Origin: Natronohydrobacter sp.
GTDB lineage: Bacteria; Pseudomonadota; Alphaproteobacteria; Rhodobacterales; Rhodobacteraceae
Direction of reading: 5' to 3'
Assembly: GCA_007117255.1 (NCBI GenBank)
Contig: SKGU01000271.1
Span: 1-6,474 of the forward strand
DNA: 6,474 nt
Numbering within the stretch: position 1 is the first letter of the stretch; each line of letters starts with the position of its first letter. Positions 1 through 5,315 of the stretch are shown piece after piece. The position numbers were made by a program, and so were the translations under genes. Under the pieces are notes generated by a model. That model had not been told where the DNA came from, did not search any database, and was given only the letters and a program-made list of their open reading frames with translations.

Positions 1-1
1 C

Positions 2-163
2 TTGGGGGCGTGTTTGAGGGCGGACATGGTCACTCCGTTGCAATGCTGGGGCCGTGGCTCATCGTCTATTGGCTTCCGCGCGGTGCTGCAAGGGCCGCAG
101 GGCTTTGCGCGCGCGCCAGATGTGCTATGGCTGGGGCGGACAGGCAGGGGAATGCGATCATGA
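2..163 (+). CDS. Possible 3' end of an upstream plus-strand gene (partial, unidentified)
   Basis: The frame is open from the window edge for 53 codons and stops at TGA 161-163, so it would overlap the thioesterase start in an ATGA junction. The same arrangement is seen at thioesterase/ilvA and at Nudix/cca in this window. The C-terminal residues read GFRAVLQGPQGFARAPDVLW followed by an Arg-rich tail. I recognise no family. Against it: several codons rare in GC-rich genomes (AGG twice, CTA, CGA, GGA), and a second plus-strand frame is open over the same bases. A minus-strand gene could also start here (ATG at 27 to 25, GGAG upstream) and run out of the window. The call is weak. Confidence 0.25.
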   Translation: MGACLRADMVTPLQCWGRGSSSIGFRAVLQGPQGFARAPDVLWLGRTGRGMRS

Positions 164-582
164 CTGAGGCGCTGGAAGTGCTGCGCGGGGTAATCCATCC
201 ATGGCACGAAGATCATTTCGGCCATATGAATGTGCGTCATTACGCGCCATTTTTCGACGATGCCGTCTATCATATGTGGACGCGGCTAGGGTTGCCTTAT
301 TCCGGCATGCTGGCGGAACACGGGGTGCATATGGTATCGGCCGAGGCGAAAACCCGCTTCATGAAAGAACTGAAAGCGGGCGATCTGATCGTGATTGGCG
401 GGGTGGTGTCGCGGATCGGCACGAAAAGCTGCACCTTTGATCTGCGGATGCGCCATGCCGACACTGGTGCGGAACATGCGGCTTACGAGATTGTCGAAGT
501 GGTGTTTGACCCCGCCACCCGCAAATCCGCCCCGATGCCCGACGCCATCCGCGCGCGGCTGCAAGGATATCTGCGCGCATGA
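160..582 (+). CDS. Acyl-CoA thioesterase of the 4-hydroxybenzoyl-CoA thioesterase-like hotdog family
   Basis: A 140-residue cytoplasmic protein, the normal length for a single hotdog domain, with no signal peptide. The active-site segment reads HEDHFGHMNVRHY (residues 16-28). Asp18 sits where the catalytic aspartate of the 4HBT class lies (pattern D-x-x-G-H-x-N), and the following helix carries DDAVYHMW. These enzymes hydrolyse acyl-CoA or aryl-CoA thioesters to free acid and CoA; the substrate here cannot be told from sequence. The frame is open further upstream, back to the window edge. I chose ATG 160 because AGGGGA (146-151) lies 8 bases ahead and the domain begins at once; the extra N-terminal residues from GTG 10 resemble no family. 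The stop overlaps the ilvA start by 4 bases (ATGA), so the two are probably translated together, although no direct metabolic link to isoleucine synthesis is evident. Family call is firm, specific function unknown. Confidence 0.85.
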   Translation: MTEALEVLRGVIHPWHEDHFGHMNVRHYAPFFDDAVYHMWTRLGLPYSGMLAEHGVHMVSAEAKTRFMKELKAGDLIVIGGVVSRIGTKSCTFDLRMRHADTGAEHAAYEIVEVVFDPATRKSAPMPDAIRARLQGYLRA

Positions 583-1826
583 GTGGGTTTACCGACGCGG
601 CCGAAGCCACCACGGATGCGCTGCGCGAGCTGTTTCCCGCCACGCCGCTGTTGCGCAACGATCACCTCTCCGAGCGTTTCGGCGCGGATATCTGGCTGAA
701 ACGCGAAGACCTCAGCCCGGTGCGCAGCTACAAGATACGCGGGGCCTTCAACGCGATGCGAAAGCGGCTGGCGACGCATCCGGGCCAGCGCCAGTTTGTC
801 TGCGCCAGTGCGGGCAATCACGCGCAGGGCGTGGCCTTCGCCTGCCGTCATTTCGGGGTGCAGGGCACGATCTTCATGCCGGTGACGACACCGCAGCAGA
901 AGATCATGAAAACCCGCACCTTCGGCGGCGATATGGTGGATATTCGTCTGGTGGGGGATATTTTCGATCAATCGCTCGCCGCCGCGCAGGCTTTTTGCGC
1001 GGAACAGGGCGCGCATTTCCTGTCGCCCTTTGACGATGCGGATGTGATCGAAGGTCAGGCAAGCGTCGCAGTGGAGATGCTGGCGCAACTGGGCCGCGCG
1101 CCTGATATGGTGATCTTGCCTGTGGGTGGCGGCGGTCTGAGTGCGGGGGTCACCCGCTATCTGCACGACAGTGGCGCGCGGTCGGACCTGCGCTATGTCG
1201 AACCGCAGGGTGGCGCCAGCCTGAAGGCCGCGCTGAACGCGGGCGGCCCGGTTACGCTGGAGCGGATCGACAGCTTTGTCGATGGTGCATCCGTGGCGCG
1301 GCTGGGCGCACAGACCTTTGCGCAGCTTCAAGATGTTGCGCCCAGACAGGTGATTGTAGCCCCGGAAAACCGCATCTGTGTGACCATGCTGGAAATGCTG
1401 AATGTCGAAGGGATCGTGCTTGAGCCAGCGGGCGCATTGGCCGTTGATGTGCTGCCGGAACTGCAGGCCGACATCAAGGGCAAGACGGTTATTTGTGTGA
1501 CCTCTGGCGGGAATTTTGACTTTGAGCGCTTGCCAGAAGTCAAGGAACGCGCCATGCGCCATGAGGGGACCAAGAAATATCTCATGCTGCGGCTGCCACA
1601 ACGGCCCGGCGCGCTGCGCGATTTCCTGCAAACACTGGGGCCGGAAGACGACATCGCGCGATTTGAGTATCTGAAGAAAACCGCGCGCAATTTCGGGACT
1701 GTCTTGATAGGAATTGAGACTGCACATAGTGCAAATTTCGAAGCGCTTTTCACCCGGCTGGAGCAGACAGGCTTTACATTCACCGATATCACCGATGACG
1801 AAGTAATCGCAGGATTCGTGATCTGA
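579..1826 (+). CDS. ilvA: Threonine ammonia-lyase (threonine dehydratase), biosynthetic short form
   Basis: PLP enzyme that deaminates L-threonine to 2-oxobutanoate and ammonia, the first committed step of isoleucine synthesis, in the cytoplasm. Visible landmarks in the 415 residues: SYKIRGAF at 50-57 with the PLP-binding Lys52; SAGNHAQG at 77-84; the glycine-rich phosphate loop GGGGLSAG at 183-190; EPAGALA at 282-288; TSGGN at 308-312. The catalytic fold II domain fills about 15-320. A single ACT-like regulatory domain follows (about 332-415, beginning KYLMLRLPQRPGALRDFL), as in the Bacillus/Corynebacterium-type enzyme rather than the longer two-ACT E. coli form. It probably senses isoleucine or valine, but that is inference. 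The start overlaps the thioesterase stop by 4 bases; AAGGA (563-567) lies 11 bases upstream, so coupling is likely. It converges on the Hpt gene with an 8-base gap and no obvious T-tailed terminator between them. A serine or hydroxyaspartate dehydratase is less likely given the ACT domain. Confidence 0.95.
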   Translation: MSGFTDAAEATTDALRELFPATPLLRNDHLSERFGADIWLKREDLSPVRSYKIRGAFNAMRKRLATHPGQRQFVCASAGNHAQGVAFACRHFGVQGTIFMPVTTPQQKIMKTRTFGGDMVDIRLVGDIFDQSLAAAQAFCAEQGAHFLSPFDDADVIEGQASVAVEMLAQLGRAPDMVILPVGGGGLSAGVTRYLHDSGARSDLRYVEPQGGASLKAALNAGGPVTLERIDSFVDGASVARLGAQTFAQLQDVAPRQVIVAPENRICVTMLEMLNVEGIVLEPAGALAVDVLPELQADIKGKTVICVTSGGNFDFERLPEVKERAMRHEGTKKYLMLRLPQRPGALRDFLQTLGPEDDIARFEYLKKTARNFGTVLIGIETAHSANFEALFTRLEQTGFTFTDITDDEVIAGFVI

Positions 1827-1834
1827 GCCTGCCT

Positions 1835-2173
1835 TCAGGATGCCGCGGTCAGCTTGTCGCGCCAATCCCGCGCCAGAGTATCACAAGCTACAGGCAGGTC
1901 AGCAAGCACTTGTGCTTTCTGCGCGCCCGAATCATCGCCTGCTGCCGCGCGGGCTTCCCCCTCGCCGCATTGGGCCGCGACATCATCAAACCCCAGGTTC
2001 AGAGCCGCCCCCTTCAGGAAATGAAATTCCGCACGCAGGGTTTTCGTATCATCTGCGTCCCGCAATCTGACCAGTCCTTCAGCCACTTCAGACAGGAAAA
2101 CATCAACGATTTCGGCGAAGCTGTCTTCACCGAAATCACTATATAATTCAGCCACACGCACCCAATTGATCAC
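1835..2173 (-). CDS. Hpt-domain histidine phosphotransfer protein
   Basis: A 112-residue stand-alone phosphotransfer protein. The signature HFLKGAALNLGF (residues 51-62) matches the Hpt pattern H-x-L-K-G-x-x-x-x-x-G, so His51 is the predicted phosphorylated residue on a helix of a four-helix bundle. There is no kinase, receiver or membrane segment. Such proteins shuttle phosphoryl groups between a hybrid kinase receiver and a second response regulator. The start is a GTG with AAAGGG (2186-2181 on this strand) 7 bases ahead. It is transcribed divergently from the receiver-PP2C gene at 2365, which is the obvious candidate partner. The arrangement recalls Pseudomonas hptB beside hsbR, though there the genes are not divergent. 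It is unlike the two-domain ChpT phosphotransferase of the CckA-CtrA pathway, which is a dimer with a degenerate ATPase domain. Domain call firm; partner inferred. Confidence 0.9.
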   Translation of the reverse strand: MINWVRVAELYSDFGEDSFAEIVDVFLSEVAEGLVRLRDADDTKTLRAEFHFLKGAALNLGFDDVAAQCGEGEARAAAGDDSGAQKAQVLADLPVACDTLARDWRDKLTAAS

Positions 2174-2204
2174 AATCGTACCCTTTGATCGATCCTGTCT
2201 TTAT

Positions 2205-2210
2205 ATTATA
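2205..2210 (-). promoter_or_regulatory. Candidate -10 element for the Hpt gene
   Basis: Read on the minus strand, bases 2210 to 2205 are TATAAT, a perfect -10 hexamer. A start site about 7 bases on would give a leader of roughly 25 bases holding the AAAGGG ribosome site and GTG start. No good -35 is present: at 17-bp spacing the hexamer is TAAGAA. The spacer and -35 zone are instead filled by the inverted repeat at 2211-2243. That fits a promoter which depends on, or is blocked by, a DNA-binding protein. Confidence 0.45.
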
Positions 2211-2243
2211 GGGTCTGGGATAACCAATTCTTACCCCAGACCC
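2211..2243. repeat. Inverted repeat (13-bp arms, one mismatch, 7-base centre) in the divergent promoter region
   Basis: The left arm GGGTCTGGGATAA (2211-2223) pairs with the right arm TTACCCCAGACCC (2231-2243) with a single A:C mismatch, around CCAATTC. Neither side is followed by a T-run on its own strand, and the repeat lies upstream of both flanking genes. A dimeric regulator's operator is therefore more likely than a terminator. It abuts the minus-strand TATAAT. It could also form an RNA hairpin if a plus-strand transcript begins upstream of it. Confidence 0.6.
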
Positions 2244-2259
2244 CAAAAATCCGAGCATT

Positions 2260-2281
2260 TTAAGCTTTCATACAAAGTTAA
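2260..2281. repeat. AT-rich imperfect dyad between the divergent genes
   Basis: TTAA-G-CTTT (2260-2268) faces AAAG-TTAA (2274-2281) across CATAC, a symmetry broken only by the extra G. It lies 39 bases before the GGAGG of the receiver-PP2C gene, where an activator or the RNA polymerase could bind. Symmetry in AT-rich DNA arises easily by chance. The TTAA spacing (14 bases) does not fit the CtrA site TTAA-N7-TTAA. Confidence 0.25.
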
Positions 2282-2313
2282 TTCGGGCTTGCGATAACCT
2301 TTCGTGACAAACC

Positions 2314-2318
2314 GGAGG
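2314..2318 (+). promoter_or_regulatory. Strong ribosome binding site that complicates the start of the receiver-PP2C gene
   Basis: GGAGG is the best Shine-Dalgarno match in the intergenic region. It is 1 base from ATG 2320, too close to use, and 7 bases from the in-frame TTG at 2326, an ideal distance. The ATG at 2365 has only AGGA (2351-2354) at 10 bases. A TTG start would add 13 residues before the receiver domain. Confidence 0.4.
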
Positions 2319-2364
2319 CATGGTCTTGAAGCGGGCTGGGGCAGTGCAGCAGGAATCGACACAT

Positions 2365-4041
2365 ATGACAGTCTTGCCAGAGACTGGAAAACGCGCGCTG
2401 ATCGTCGATGACAGCCCAGCGCAGCGGATGATTTTCAGCCGCCACTTGCAGAAATGGGGCTATCACACGGTCGAGGCCGCGTCTGGACTGGATGCCTTGA
2501 AGCTCTGTGCAAAGGGTCATTTCGATCTGATCTTGTCGGACTGGATGATGCCGGGCATGGACGGGCTGGAATTCTGTCGGGCGTTTCGCGGTCTGTCGCG
2601 CGATCACTACACCTATTTCATTCTGCTGACGTCGAAAAACGAAAAAGACGCTGTCGCGGAAGGACTGGATGTCGGCGCGGATGATTTCCTGTCCAAACCC
2701 GTCTCGCCAGCAGAACTGCGCGCACGCATTACAGCGGGCGAACGCTTGCTTGCGATGGAACGGAATGTGCGCAAAGCGCGGGGCCAATTGGTCGCTGCGG
2801 TCGAGGCGCTGGATGACGGGTTCATCTATTATGATGCAGACGATCGGCTGGTCCTGGCCAACAGCCGATACCGAGAGCTTTATGCCACCAGCGCACCTGC
2901 GCTCGTGGAAGGGGCACGGCACGAAGATATCCTGCGTTATGGCATTGAGCGCGGCCAGTACGGGGCCGCGACCGGGCGCGAGGAAGAGTGGCTGCGCGAA
3001 CGTCTGTCGGCGCACCGAAGCAATCAACGCACGCGCCAGCAACTGGCTGATGGCCGCGTGTTGCAGATCGTGGAACGCGAAACAGCCGATGGCGGGCGCG
3101 TCAGTTTGCGGGTCGATGTGACAGAACTACATGCCGCCCGCGAGGCCGCACGCAAAGCCGAAGCGCTGGCCGTGCGTCATAATGCGGAACTGCGCGAAGC
3201 CTTGGATGAGTTACAGAAGCTTTATGATGCGCTGGACCGTGATCTTCTGGAAGCCCGACGGCTGCAGCAATCCCTGATCCGCAAACGCGAACACGAATTC
3301 GACGGCAGCCGCCTGTCCTTGTTGTTGCAGTCTTCTGGCCATGTCGGCGGCGATATGGTGGGCAGCTTCGTGATCAGTGATGCCCGCATCGGCGTTTATT
3401 CCATAGATGTCTCTGGGCATGGTGTGGCTGCTGCGATGCTGGGCGCGCGGATTGCAGGGCTGTTCACCGGGGGCGACCGCAACCAGAACATCGCACTGGA
3501 TCGCGACTTGGCCACCGGAGAGATGCGCGCCTGGCCACCTCATATTGTTGCCGGACGGATCAATACGCTGATGCTCGATGAATTCGAAACCGAAAAATAT
3601 CTGACCATCGCCTATGCCGATCTGGACCTTGAAACCGGCAAGGTGCAGCTTGTGCAGGCTGGACATCCGCATCCCGCGATACAGCGCGCCGACGGAACGG
3701 TCGAATTCCTGGGCCGTGGCGGGCTGCCCATCGGGCTGATCCGCGAGGCAGAATTTGAGACTGTCGAAACACAACTCAGACCCGGCGACCGACTGTTTTT
3801 GTATACTGATGGCATAACCGAATGCGCCAGGTCTGATGGTTCGGAGTTCGGGCAGGACGGTTTGGCCGTTACATTGTCAAGACTGGCTGATACGCATGGT
3901 GCAGAGTTTCTGGATGCCTTGAAATGGGATCTGACCAGTTGGGCTGGCAAGGACGACTTCGAAGATGATGTGTCGGGCGCTTTGCTGGAATATCACCATG
4001 CGGCGACATCACATCTGCCGAACGATAGCGTATCTGCATGA
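2365..4041 (+). CDS. Response regulator with receiver, PAS-like and PP2C (SpoIIE/RsbU-type) phosphatase domains
   Basis: A 558-residue soluble protein counted from ATG 2365. Receiver domain at about 9-125: acidic pair Asp15-Asp16, phospho-acceptor Asp59 in LILSDWMMP, Thr89 and Lys111-Pro112. A PAS-like domain of the type common in alphaproteobacterial sensors lies at about 140-255 (LDDGFIYYDADDRLVLANSRY within it), then a charged coiled coil at about 256-310. PP2C phosphatase at about 312-545: GGD 328-330, DVSGHG 348-353, TDG 481-483 and DDFEDDVS 530-537 supply the metal-binding aspartates, so it looks active. Such proteins dephosphorylate a STAS anti-anti-sigma protein and so free a sigma factor or other target. 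Family relatives are RsbU, Pseudomonas HsbR (which has an additional kinase domain, absent here) and RbaY of Rhodobacter capsulatus. The divergent Hpt protein is the likely phosphodonor. The start could be TTG 2326 or ATG 2320 (see the ribosome site at 2314). Domains firm; pathway inferred. Confidence 0.93.
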   Translation: MTVLPETGKRALIVDDSPAQRMIFSRHLQKWGYHTVEAASGLDALKLCAKGHFDLILSDWMMPGMDGLEFCRAFRGLSRDHYTYFILLTSKNEKDAVAEGLDVGADDFLSKPVSPAELRARITAGERLLAMERNVRKARGQLVAAVEALDDGFIYYDADDRLVLANSRYRELYATSAPALVEGARHEDILRYGIERGQYGAATGREEEWLRERLSAHRSNQRTRQQLADGRVLQIVERETADGGRVSLRVDVTELHAAREAARKAEALAVRHNAELREALDELQKLYDALDRDLLEARRLQQSLIRKREHEFDGSRLSLLLQSSGHVGGDMVGSFVISDARIGVYSIDVSGHGVAAAMLGARIAGLFTGGDRNQNIALDRDLATGEMRAWPPHIVAGRINTLMLDEFETEKYLTIAYADLDLETGKVQLVQAGHPHPAIQRADGTVEFLGRGGLPIGLIREAEFETVETQLRPGDRLFLYTDGITECARSDGSEFGQDGLAVTLSRLADTHGAEFLDALKWDLTSWAGKDDFEDDVSGALLEYHHAATSHLPNDSVSA

Positions 4042-4058
4042 CGCAGATGGGGGTCTGC
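4032..4058 (+). other. Two competing small hairpins at the end of the receiver-PP2C gene
   Basis: ATCTGC (4032-4037) pairs with GCAGAT (4043-4048) across the stop codon, and the same GCAGA (4043-4047) can instead pair with TCTGC (4054-4058) around TGGGGG. The two pairings exclude each other. No T-run follows, so this is not a standard intrinsic terminator. Stems of 5-6 bp may be chance. Confidence 0.2.
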
Positions 4059-4278
4059 TCTGTATCGTGGCGGCCCTTCAGGGCATTTCGCGGGGCATGT
4101 GCCGGCGAAAACACCTGTTGACGGGGCAGATCATTCCCACTCTGGCCGCGTAAAATTGCGAAGGTCCGACCGTGCCGGGATGCGCTGCACAAGGCGCGCA
4201 ACACCGCGCCCCAGACTGTGATCACTGCCGTCCGCACCCGAACCCGGTATGGCATCAGCGGCGATGACACATCCGCCT

Positions 4279-4294
4279 CAAGCCTTCGGGCTTG
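4279..4294 (+). other. Perfect hairpin with an extra-stable cUUCGg tetraloop
   Basis: CAAGCC-TTCG-GGCTTG gives a perfect 6-bp stem closed by a C-G pair over UUCG, one of the most stable RNA tetraloops; a U-G pair can extend it. There is no T-tract on either strand, so it is not a classical terminator. Its right arm contains the proposed -35 element of the hslO promoter. It could end or protect a transcript arriving from the PP2C gene, possibly by 3'-end trimming. Confidence 0.35.
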
Positions 4295-4321
4295 GCCCTG
4301 TGGGCTGAATACCTATATGAG
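4291..4321 (+). promoter_or_regulatory. Candidate heat-shock (RpoH-type) promoter of hslO
   Basis: CCTATATGAG (4312-4321) fits the alphaproteobacterial heat-shock -10 pattern as I remember it, CyTATnTnnG, at every defined position. CTTGGC (4291-4296) resembles the -35 CTTGCC. The gap of 15 bases is about two shorter than usual. A start near 4327 would leave a leader of about 40 bases. The fit with a heat-shock chaperone gene is encouraging, but the short spacer lowers confidence. Confidence 0.4.
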
Positions 4322-4367
4322 GGGCGAAACAGTCGGCCTATGTGCCGAGACCGATAAGGGGACTGAT

Positions 4368-5315
4368 ATGAGTTTCGGGGGACAGATCGCATGGGATGAC
4401 ACTGTGCTTCCCTTCCAACTGGACCGCAGTGACATCCGGGGACGAGTCGCGCGACTGGACACGGCATTGGAGCGCGTGCTGCTGCGCCATGACTACCCCC
4501 CGGTGGTCGAGGCGCTTGTGGCCGAAGCGGCGCTGTTGACCGCGATGATCGGGCAGACGATCAAGCTGCGCTGGCGGTTGTCGATACAGGTGCGTGGCGA
4601 CGGCCCGATCCGGCTGATTGCGACCGACTATTACGCGCCGGAAGAAGACGGGGCGCCTGCGCGCATCCGTGCCTATGCCAGCTTTGATGCGGATCGTGTG
4701 GACCATGACGCGCCGGGGTTTGAACAAATCGGCAAGGGGTATTTCGCCATCCTGATCGATCAGGGCCGCGATATGACACCCTATCAGGGAATCACACCGA
4801 TTGCAGGCAGTTCCCTGTCGGATTGTGCCGAAGCCTATTTTGACCAGTCCGAGCAATTGCCGACGCGGTTCGAGTTGAGTTTCGGACAGGCAACCTTGCC
4901 AGGACAGCCGTCGAAATGGCGCGCAGGCGGTGTGATGTTGCAACATATGCCGCAAGCTTCCGGGACCAGCCCGCGCGAACGCGAGGCCATTGCAGAGGAC
5001 TGGAACCGCGCAAATCTGCTTCTGGACACGGTCGAGGATCTGGAACTGATTGGCCCCATGGTGCAGCCAACCGAAGTGTTGCTGCGACTGTTTCACGAAG
5101 AAACGCCGCGGGTCTACGATCCGCAAGCGGTGCATTTCGGCTGTTCATGTTCCGAAGACAAGGTGCGCCAGAGCCTTTCGATATATTCGGCCAAGGACAT
5201 TGCGACCATGACAACCGAAGCTGGCACAGTGACAGCCGACTGCCAGTTTTGCGGCGCACATTACATCATGGACCCGCAGAGTTTGGGCTTCGAGGCCGGA
5301 GAGCATGGCGGCTGA
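4368..5315 (+). CDS. hslO: Hsp33, redox-regulated molecular chaperone
   Basis: A 315-residue cytoplasmic chaperone that is inactive when reduced and zinc-bound. Oxidation plus unfolding releases zinc, forms disulfides and switches on holdase activity for unfolding proteins. The diagnostic zinc site is present in the C-terminal part: Cys259-x-Cys261 (FGCSCSEDKV) and Cys292-x-x-Cys295 (ADCQFCGAHY). The two pairs are 31 residues apart, as in the E. coli protein. The N-terminal substrate-binding domain includes VRGDGPIRLIATDYYA (75-90) and PIAGSSLSDC (144-153). I chose ATG 4368 because AAGGGGA lies 5 bases ahead and the Hsp33 homology begins there; the frame is open to ATG 4218, which adds 50 residues without homology. 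Length is slightly above the E. coli protein. It heads a packed group with the Nudix gene (11-base overlap) and cca. A heat-shock promoter may lie at 4291-4321. Confidence 0.96.
   Translation: MSFGGQIAWDDTVLPFQLDRSDIRGRVARLDTALERVLLRHDYPPVVEALVAEAALLTAMIGQTIKLRWRLSIQVRGDGPIRLIATDYYAPEEDGAPARIRAYASFDADRVDHDAPGFEQIGKGYFAILIDQGRDMTPYQGITPIAGSSLSDCAEAYFDQSEQLPTRFELSFGQATLPGQPSKWRAGGVMLQHMPQASGTSPREREAIAEDWNRANLLLDTVEDLELIGPMVQPTEVLLRLFHEETPRVYDPQAVHFGCSCSEDKVRQSLSIYSAKDIATMTTEAGTVTADCQFCGAHYIMDPQSLGFEAGEHGG

Larger units (their letters stand above)
4042..4367. other. 326-base intergenic region before hslO without a supported gene
   Basis: I see no convincing gene here. The hslO frame is open back to ATG 4218, but the extra 50 residues are low-quality and sit before a strong ribosome site. 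Minus-strand frames that cross the region run antisense into the PP2C gene and show no family features. Contents: the paired hairpins at 4032-4058, a short GCCC-TTCA-GGGC hairpin (about 4073-4084), the cUUCGg hairpin at 4279-4294, a candidate promoter at 4291-4321, and the hslO ribosome site. No tRNA is visible. A small RNA cannot be excluded. Confidence 0.5.

Noticed and set aside
10..159. A 50-residue N-terminal extension of the thioesterase from GTG 10
   Set aside because: The hotdog domain starts right after ATG 160, which has AGGGGA 8 bases ahead, and the extension would exceed the family's usual length.
1828..1839. Bidirectional terminator between ilvA and the Hpt gene
   Set aside because: CCTG-CCTT-CAGG gives only a 4-bp stem with no T-run on either strand, so I cannot support an intrinsic terminator.
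483..1865. A 460-codon open frame on the minus strand opposite ilvA
   Set aside because: It lies entirely antisense to a clear threonine ammonia-lyase, its translation is rich in His, Arg and Gln with no family motif, and long antisense frames are common in GC-rich genomes.
2260..2281. CtrA binding site
   Set aside because: Two TTAA half-sites are present but 14 bases apart rather than the 7 of the CtrA consensus.
2174..2364. EcfG-type general stress promoter (GGAAC-N16/17-CGTT) upstream of the PP2C gene
   Set aside because: No GGAAC-like -35 is present in the intergenic region, so the PP2C gene shows no sign of being in an EcfG regulon.
2278..3042. A 254-codon minus-strand frame overlapping the receiver-PAS region
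   Set aside because: It is antisense to a receiver domain with all key residues in place and shows no recognisable motif.
3869..4270. A 133-codon minus-strand frame running from the PP2C 3' end into the intergenic gap
   Set aside because: Half of it is antisense to PP2C coding sequence, no ribosome site or family feature is visible, and composition is Arg/Pro/His-rich as expected for a shadow frame.
4218..4367. A 50-residue N-terminal extension of Hsp33 from ATG 4218
   Set aside because: The extension has no Hsp33 similarity, crosses the cUUCGg hairpin and a likely promoter, and the ATG at 4368 has a strong AAGGGGA ribosome site.
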